Positions 57,283 through 64,000 of a stretch of DNA of 64,000 nucleotides are shown piece by piece. Each line of letters opens with the position of its first letter. Positions within the stretch are counted from its first letter, which is position 1. Under the pieces are notes generated by a model, which was given only the letters and a program-made list of their open reading frames with translations, ran no database searches and was not told where the DNA came from. A program made the position numbers and the translations under genes. Source of the DNA: Corylus avellana (taxonomy: Eukaryota; Streptophyta; Magnoliopsida; Fagales; Betulaceae); contig NC_081547.1 of the NCBI RefSeq assembly GCF_901000735.1, forward strand, positions 20,398,838 through 20,462,837, given 5' to 3'.

Positions 57283-60200
57283 TTATTTTTTGTCTCTGTG
57301 GTTTGGGGAGCTAGCTTTCACCGCGTCCTTGAGCATGGCAGTTATATCAATCTCCCCCTTTAAATCATCAAAGATACCGTCGAACTCAGGAGGTCCTTCC
57401 CATGTTGGTGAGAAATGCTCCATACTCGCATCATTTCCACCCTCTGCAACCTCCAGCTTCTCATAAGAGGGTTTATCACATCTTTCAGCTCTCCTATATG
57501 CTGTTTTCATAATTCCAGGGTTATGGATAGTTAGTTGTATGTAACCAGAGAAAAGAGATAATAAAAAAACCTCTAATATCCATTTTGATGCAAACTGTCT
57601 GTATTTAGTGCTTGCAATTTGCTTGTCAATGAAAATGCATTCTCCAACATAACATTTAAAGATTATTTGTCTCCAGTATAATATGACAGATATATATACT
57701 CCAACTCATAACTCAGACAATGATCACTCTTCCCCAAAATGAACTGTAAGAAAATTCTGAGACTAAGGCCTGCACATATCACAAAAGAGTATATATCGAA
57801 TGTCAGACAGTAAACTAAGTCAACCAACTCACTAGCTGCTCACTGATATCAAGAGATTATTGGCAACTTGCTAGCATCATTCAGACCAAGAATGCTCAAA
57901 TACATTTATGCATAATTATTTTAAAAAAATTATTCCATTTGTTAAAAGTATCACCAATCACCCTCAACTGTTATTGTCAGCACAAAAGCATCCATCATTT
58001 TGTCCAATGCCACAGATAAAGAGTTTTAGAGCCTATTTGGGATTGCGTTTGAGAAATAAAGTTTTTAAGTTAAAAAGAGTTTTTGGATAAACACTTCATT
58101 TTTAAGCTTTTGCCAAAAATGTTTTTTGCCAATTTTTAGGCTTTTTGGATCATTAAAAGCTCTTTTAATTTTTTTACCAAACGAGTACTTTTTTTTTTTT
58201 TTTTTTTCAAACGGACTTTTTGAGTGTTAAAAGTACTTTTAGGCCCCTCAAATGCAATCCCAAACAGGCTCTTAGCCACACTATGTGGCCCTCTCAAACT
58301 GTATTTTTTAACTTGCCAAAGTTTGAAATTAATGTAAATCATACCCCATGGCGAAAACGTATGACTGCTACGAGTTCAATAAGACTGCATTTATGATGGC
58401 AAAACATGCTAAATTTTACCAAAATAAACTACAGACCAGATAATAAAAAATAAAATAAAATCTGACCTGTCTTCTTCCCAAAAGAATTTTGGCAACCCTG
58501 GCATCGACATCCATCGGAGCATCCGACTTTAGCCTTAAATAGAGCAAAAGCTGTGTCTAATTAGAATTAGTCAAAGAGCGAAAATGCATACGTACTTCCT
58601 ATCCCAACTTCCTTATCTTGTTTGAACTTGATGTTTTTAAATTTCATTTCAAACAAAAAAGCAGTGACAATCAGTATGACATGAATTTTGGGAATGTCAT
58701 GCCACATTTATTAGGAAGGAGATTCAGAATAATGCAGTTGGAAGGAACAACATTTCCGGATATTATTTGCTAAAACAAACTTCAAGCCATCGCTGTAGAA
58801 TGAACCTGATAACATTCACAATATCTTTTAAAACACTCTGACTTCCTGCAATTGCATCCTCTTTTGTGCCTGGCTGAAGATGGAGTATTCTGGTTCCCTT
58901 CTTCCTGCAGAGTTCTTTTGCTTATATATTTAATTCAATCACAATAAAGAACAAGATAGATACTCTGATAAGTGATTACCATAACATTTTTAGGAGAGTC
59001 AGTGGCATGCGTAATAATCTTTGGAGTAAATGCAAGAGGATTACGAGATTCAATTTGCTGCCGTGTATCAAGAACCAAGTCATCATATTCAGGTTTGTTA
59101 AGACAGCTTTCACATGAACAACAATCCACGCAATAAAGTCCAGCTGCAAAGCACTTACAATAACTGCAAATGACAAAGAATACAACTGAATCAAACTGCA
59201 ACAGCAAAGGCAGCTTAAAAGTTGAATGTTTTAGAAAAACGATACTGTCAGAAAATCTGTCATGGTTTATAAGCTCATAATTTCATTCACAAAATTCCTT
59301 CCATTAAAAAATAAAAAATAAATAAATGTTGAACAAGCTGAAGCTTCTTAGATATTACATTTTCACTAAATACATTTCAACATTCTGCCAAAAGCCCAGG
59401 TAAGAAGATACAAGTTTTAAAATATGCTCAACACATGCCTCCTGTGGACTTACAGTTTCAAGCATTCGGACTTCCTACAATGACATCGTGTGCAGCCATC
59501 ACTCTCACGTTTGTTTGCTGCCCTTTTCCTGCATGCATCCCAAAAACTCAAGTTGGCTTACTGTGAAAAACTAAATGAAGCATGACTAAGACAATAAAAG
59601 CATACTTGCCTTTTCCTTGTGCGGCTTACTTGGTTCGACGACTCCACACTGTCAGCATTTTGTGAAGTGGACATTCTCCCCTCACCAGAAGCCACCTGCT
59701 GCTCAATTTGTGTCAAAGAAAAAGAACCACATGGGGGATTCAGACTATTAATGGCATAAGTGGCTGCCACACCAGCTTGACTTTCCTGCTGATCTACATC
59801 TGCATGAGAAAACATTGGCCTAGCTACAGCTGAAATTGAGATACTATTTGGGTCCTCAGGCACTAGCTTATCTTGTGAACTCAGGTACCCAGTTGAATTC
59901 TTGCTTGCAAACATATCCGAGTCCAAGACAACAGATCTGCCGATGCTATTTACATGCAAACCAATACCAGAAGGAAGGGGAAACAATACTGCAGAATTTC
60001 CACTAGTCTGAGTGGATCTAACCTCTTCAAAGGGGCAGAAAGGGAACTGGGAATTTATGGACCCAGCATATCTGACTGACTCCCAAGTGTTGGAGATTGT
60101 TCTTCTCTTGCCATGAGGCACAGCCACATTCTTCAAGTTTCGTAGGCTATCCCTTGAATTTGCCATATTTCCAGTAGCTACACTCTTGCTGGCTATATCA

Positions 60201-60942
60201 GGTTCAAAATGAAGATCTCTACGTGTACTGTGTTGGTGATAATTGGCCTCCTACATTTCAATACTCAAATTACTCTACTGCACAAAATCTTAAAAGAATT
60301 GACAAGGATAGATTACCTTCTCTCATGATGCATATGAAAGATCCTTATCAGGCAATTCAGTCACGTTCTTCCAATTTCATGGTTGCTAAGGATGATCATC
60401 CCAGAAGAGATAAAAATTGAACACAAAGATGATGCAAATAGTGATCTAAAACTTTTCTCCAAAAGTAATTTCTGTCATTCCATATGGTGAACTTTAGACA
60501 TACTAGATATAACTTAGTACAACTAAATTAAAGACAAGTTGTATTGCTAAAATGATTAAAACCCAGTTACCATAATCAAATTCTCCCAAAAAGCCAAAAT
60601 TATTTCTTTGATTGCTTAGAAAATGTAGAAGTAAAGAATTATAACAAAAAAAAATTAACTTCCACAAAACCTATCATCATTCATGTCCATAAACAAACCC
60701 TCAAGTGACCATCAAATTACCCTACAGTGCCAATTCATATAAAAAAAATAAAAGAAAATAAAAAAATGAAAATAGAGAAATAAACCCTATTTCTTTTTCT
60801 GATTTCACTATTTTCTCACCAAACAAATAGTATGTGAACACAACCAAACACTATTAAAAAATTGAATGCTTACTTGCGTTTCCAGAGACTTCGCCGGAGA
60901 TGACAACGGGGCGGCGACCAGATTGCGCTGAGGAGAATCCAT
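57283..60942 (-). CDS. Tesmin/TSO1-like CXC (CPP) protein, 7 exons
   Basis: DNA-binding protein of the CPP/TCX family (LIN54-like cysteine-rich domains), which binds TTYGAA-type promoter sites and acts in cell-cycle and meristem/reproductive control. Exons are 60942-60874, 60250-59610, 59528-59454, 59163-58980, 58904-58806, 58533-58467 and 57500-57283. Together they give 450 residues. The first CXC domain (about 249-282) has [22 protein letters not shown] followed by further Cys pairs. The linker RNPLAFTPK (302-310) is conserved. The second CXC (about 340-370) has [19 protein letters not shown] then [10 protein letters not shown]. Intron 2 must use a GC donor (AG|GCAAGT) to keep phase. The N-terminal region (MDSPQRNLV, then RRDLHFE) is shorter than in TSO1-type proteins, which are usually above 600 residues, so an exon may be missed or lost. 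Confidence 0.92.
58026..58274. mobile_element. Tourist-like MITE, TSD TTA, in TCX intron 6
   Basis: The element 58029-58271 has ends GAGCCTATTTGGGATTGCGT and, inverted, GAGCCTGTTTGGGATTGCAT. It is flanked by TTA on both sides (58026-58028, 58272-58274), the target of PIF/Harbinger elements. 243 bp, noncoding. It lies within the last intron of the TCX gene. Confidence 0.85.
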
Positions 60943-61490
60943 AAACGAATATTCAGTTTTCTCGTAAATTTTTTTTTTTTAAAAAAAAAAAAAAATAGTT
61001 TTCTCCTAAAAATGAAGTGCTTACGTAGGTTTTGAACTCTTTTTTTTATTTTTTTAAAATTTTTTTTTTTATTTAATTCGAACCTTAAATAAGCGGGAAA
61101 ACTCTAACCACAGGCCGCAAGGGTCGGCTTTTGTTTCGGGTGCTCCTAGGCCCATACTAGTCTTTCCCAACACTTTCCTTCACTTCCTAGGGAACCAACG
61201 TATTACATGCAACGAGTCCACCTCGTGTCTTGTCATGAACTAAAAAACGATGAGACCAAACCTTTAAAATGGGCTGGATACAGCCAATGTTTAGGCCTGG
61301 CCCATATATGGAACCAGTTCGGGTTTTAATTCAGATGGATCACCCGGTCCATGACCAGCCCCACCGGAGAAACCCTAGATAAACCCTGACAAGAGCTTCG
61401 AGGCTCATCCTAATCATCTGTTTGGTTGATTGAGAAAATTGAAAGTTTATTATTGTACAATTTAAAACAGCTTTACCTTTGATTCAAGCG
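60943..61490. promoter_or_regulatory. Divergent promoter TCX / PWP2, site II and telo-box
   Basis: 548 bp separates the two start codons. It holds site II-type motifs GGCCCA (61149-61154), TGGGCT (61270-61275) and GGCCCA (61299-61304), and a telo-box AAACCCTA (61370-61377). A second AAACCCT follows near 61382. Site II plus telo-box is the combination known from plant ribosomal-protein and ribosome-biogenesis promoters, fitting PWP2. The TCX-proximal side (60960-61075) is A/T homopolymer-rich. Confidence 0.65.
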
Positions 61491-61979
61491 ATGAACTACC
61501 GGTTTCAAAACCTGCTGGGAGCCCCCTACCGAGGAGGCAACGTGGTGATCACTAAAAACAACCTGCTAATCTCACCGGTTGGTAACCGCGTGAGCATTAC
61601 CGACCTCGTCAAGTTCCAAACACTAACCCTCACGGTGCAGTCCTCCTCTGACATCTGCCGCCTGGCGGCCTCCCCGGACGGCGTGTTCCTCCTGATCGTC
61701 GACGGCAACAGCCGGTGCCTCCTCGTGAATCTCCACCGGCAGGTGGTCCTCCACCGGATCTCCTTCAAGAACGCCGTGAAAGCCGTGGCCTTCAGCCCCT
61801 GCGGGTCCCTCATCGCCGTCGCCGTCGGCAAGCTCCACCAGATATGGCGCGCGCCCGGCTTCAGGAAGGAGTTCTTCCCCTTCGAGCTCATCCGGGTGTT
61901 TGGTTTGACTTTGCAGGATTGGTCACTACACAGTACCTGCAGACTGTGGCGGAGCCACGTACATTTTGGGGTGCCGTGA
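61491..61979 (+). pseudogene. PWP2: PWP2 first exon, truncated and fused to duplicated DNA
   Basis: The start MNYRFQNLLGAPYRGGNVV, then CRLAASPDGVFLLIVD, KAVAFSPCGSLIAVAVGK and GFRKEFFPFELIR, is the N-terminus of periodic tryptophan protein 2. PWP2 is a WD40 protein of the U3 snoRNP/SSU processome, needed for 18S rRNA maturation, and normally has about 860-900 residues. About 135 residues match. At 61896 the sequence switches to the duplicated end of the thioesterase gene, adds about 27 unrelated residues and stops at 61977-61979. The upstream ATG context and promoter look intact. The missing WD40 blades may lie beyond the window if the duplicate is an insertion; within the window the gene is broken. 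Confidence 0.88.
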
Positions 61980-62142
61980 TTTTTAAAATTTATTTTTTTC
62001 ACCCCAAAATTATATGTATATATTTCTTTTTACCTAGCCAACACACTGCTCCCCTAAAGTCCAAAACTCACTCTCTTTCGTTCTTTCTATCTCAAAGACT
62101 CGATACTTAATGATTTAGTACTTTTAAGAGACGATAAAGTGC

Positions 62143-62182
<40 letters not shown>

Positions 62183-64000
62183 CCGACATGTTACATTTCT
62201 AATATATTAATTTAAGCACATATTTATGAACTTTTATAGATATTTTTTTGTGATGCATATATTGTGAGAATTACCAAACTTTTAGGGTGGGGAAAATTTT
62301 TACTACGCTAAAAAAAAAATTTTTAGCAACACCCCCAATATAAATTGTTTGATTCCACCACTGCCTGCAGAGATGGACAACTTTGCCATTAGCTGGCCCC
62401 AAAACGAGGGCTTGAGGGCTCTCGCCCATAAAAAAAATGTAGTTGGAGGTAGTGAGTCGGAGGAGCTATTCACAATAATAATTTTGAGAGGGGAGCATGT
62501 TTTCAATGCATATGTATAAGTAGGTAGTATATAGAATGGAGCATGGGGTATATGGTATCTTAGCTATAATAACCTTCCTGATTCCTTATGTATTGTTCTG
62601 CCCTAAATAAAAGACTTTATATACTTGTCTTTGTGTTCAACTTTCTTGTGCTTTCCATATCAAGCAACTTACTTTGTGTGTCCACCAAACGATTAACGCT
62701 ACATACTATCTTCATGTTTCACAATATTTTATTCGGCTGATGTGTCACGTCATCATTTGATTTAAAAGAAGAAAATTTCAAGGATTGATGAACACTGTCA
62801 CATCAACTCAGCAGAATGAGAGTTAAATGTGGATATAGTATATAGCATTACTCTAAGCAAATCAAGCTAAGGTAACTCCAAACCACGCCATAAGGCAAAA
62901 AAGAATATAAAATGAATCATTCATGCCTTGGGAACAAGAAGACAAAAGTAATATCCCAATTTAGTGGCAGGAAAAAAAATAAAAACAAAAGTCCGTTATT
63001 CTCATCAATTTTGATTGGTGCAACTTTCCAATAAGGCAATAATCTTTTTTTCTTTTTTAAATTCCATGTTGGTGCCTTGGTGGAGTAATGGCTGGCGTGA
63101 TGCCTGCTTAGAGGTACCAAAATATATGTTAGCATTCATGTCCGGTTTAGCAAATGTTTATATAAAATTTAACTAAAGAAATTTTTTTTATTATTATTAT
63201 TTTAACTACTCACTTTTTAAACGCACCTACATCCGCTTTAGTATTTTAACTATATACTTTTAGTGTATATATATATTACTTTCATTATTCCCAAATGATC
63301 TGGACCCACATTCATTTAAGAAAAAAATAATAATATAAATATATTTATTTATTTAATGAACCAGATCATTTGGGAAAAATGAATTTGAAAAAAAAGTGTT
63401 GGAATGTCTAGTATTATCCTATTTTGAGTGTATTATTGTGGTACTTAAATCCAATATGAATGTAAATATCAAGTTGCAAAACTAGATAAATTAGGGTGGT
63501 TTTCAGAGAAAACTTAGGCCTCCTTCAAACCTAAGTTTAAATTCAAATTTTCTGAATGACTTTTATTAGGAGAAACATTACTTAATCCCCTAAACTTCCA
63601 CGCTTTTTGAAATTATCCTCCCGAAATTCAAAAACTATTAATTTAAGGTATCGATTCAATTTTTTGCAACATCCCCTTCCGTTAGAGTTTTCCATTAAAT
63701 ATAGTTAAAATTCTCAAAGTACCCATATTTTTTATTATAAAAAAATATATATAAAATAAAAAGTTATAAAAATTCAGGGTTGATCAGTATTTAATCGAAT
63801 TTGCAAACAGATAAGGTAGATAATACTCAAAATAATAATACAACTAATTTGAATCCCAATTGATAAAAATACCTACTAATTCCTATTAAATAAAATCCTA
63901 TTTTACATTTTAAAACAACTTCAAACCTTATCCGTAACACAATCTAAATGTGATAAATGTAAGTTGCCCATAACAATTTAAGCATTACCAAATGAGAACT
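61896..64000 (+). repeat. Second copy of the thioesterase 3' segment
   Basis: From GTGTTTGGTTTGACTTTGCAG at 61896 the sequence follows 54619 onward: intron end, last exon, untranslated region with AATAAA, then spacer including the 55262-55447-like stretch (at 62917-63135). The exon copy (61917-62431) is dead. It is split by the insert 61943-62362 and has a 1-base deletion shortly after (GACAACTTTGCC versus GACGAAATCTGCC). The copy is cut by the window end. Confidence 0.93.
61935..62370. mobile_element. hAT-type MITE inside the duplicated exon
   Basis: Insert 61943-62362 (420 bp) starts ACTGTGGCGGAGCCACGT and ends TTGATTCCACCACT. It is flanked by ACCTGCAG and GCCTGCAG, identical at 7 of 8, the size expected of hAT. 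The uninterrupted site is visible in the source copy (CAGTACCTGCAGAGATGG at 54655-54672), so the insertion postdates the duplication. It contains (AT)n at 62148-62179 and shares its right end with the MITE at 47359. Confidence 0.85.

Noticed and set aside
62917..63135. A conserved small protein shared with 55262-55447
   Set aside because: The two frames are alike only because they lie in the duplicated segment; both are in noncoding spacer and end in homopolymer tracts.

Overview
The window is nuclear DNA of a flowering plant, most likely a woody eudicot. It has AT-rich spacers, GT-AG introns with pyrimidine tracts, plant-type nuclear genes and abundant plant transposable elements (Cassandra, copia and gypsy LTR elements, CACTA, hAT, MULE, MITE, LINE and SINE). 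There are four assembly gaps (6110-6129, 30518-30629, 30826-30845, 31023-31042). No bacterial or viral gene system and no CRISPR array is present.

Five conserved host genes were reconstructed exon by exon from splice sites and reading phase. They are a (6-4) DNA photolyase (+, 7391-20276, 14 exons), mitochondrial cytochrome c oxidase subunit 5b (+, 22722-28399, 6 exons), an acyl-protein thioesterase-like serine hydrolase (+, 51471-54727, 9 exons), a tesmin/TSO1-like CXC protein (-, 60942-57283, 7 exons, one GC-AG intron) and the first-exon part of the ribosome-biogenesis protein PWP2 (+, from 61491). A sixth candidate is a small secreted cysteine-rich, thionin-like peptide on the minus strand (42975-42763). 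The genes do not form a pathway; they are ordinary neighbours. TCX and PWP2 share a 548-bp divergent promoter that carries site II and telo-box motifs.

Layout: 1-7.3 kb is repeats (two LTR-like copies, a GGTGACC minisatellite, two Mutator-like long-TIR elements). 7.4-20.3 kb is the photolyase, its introns stuffed with Cassandra TRIM pieces (one with 5S-rRNA-like sequence), a gypsy LTR, a copia relic and hAT MITEs. 20.3-22.7 kb holds a foldback element. 22.7-28.4 kb is COX5b with a LINE relic in intron 3. 28.4-32.4 kb is a LINE RNase H relic interrupted by a MITE and then a hAT element. 32.5-38.3 kb is a gag-only gypsy-type LTR element with a perfect 5-bp target duplication. 38.9-41.4 kb is a nonautonomous CACTA element full of TGACGTG-type repeats, with a MITE inserted at its very end. 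41.4-51 kb is spacer with a gene-capturing MULE candidate. 51.5-64 kb carries the last three genes.

The most notable event is at 61896. PWP2 exon 1 stops abruptly and continues as a second copy (about 95% identical by eye) of the 3' end and downstream flank of the thioesterase gene 7.3 kb upstream. That duplicate runs off the window and carries its own hAT-type MITE.
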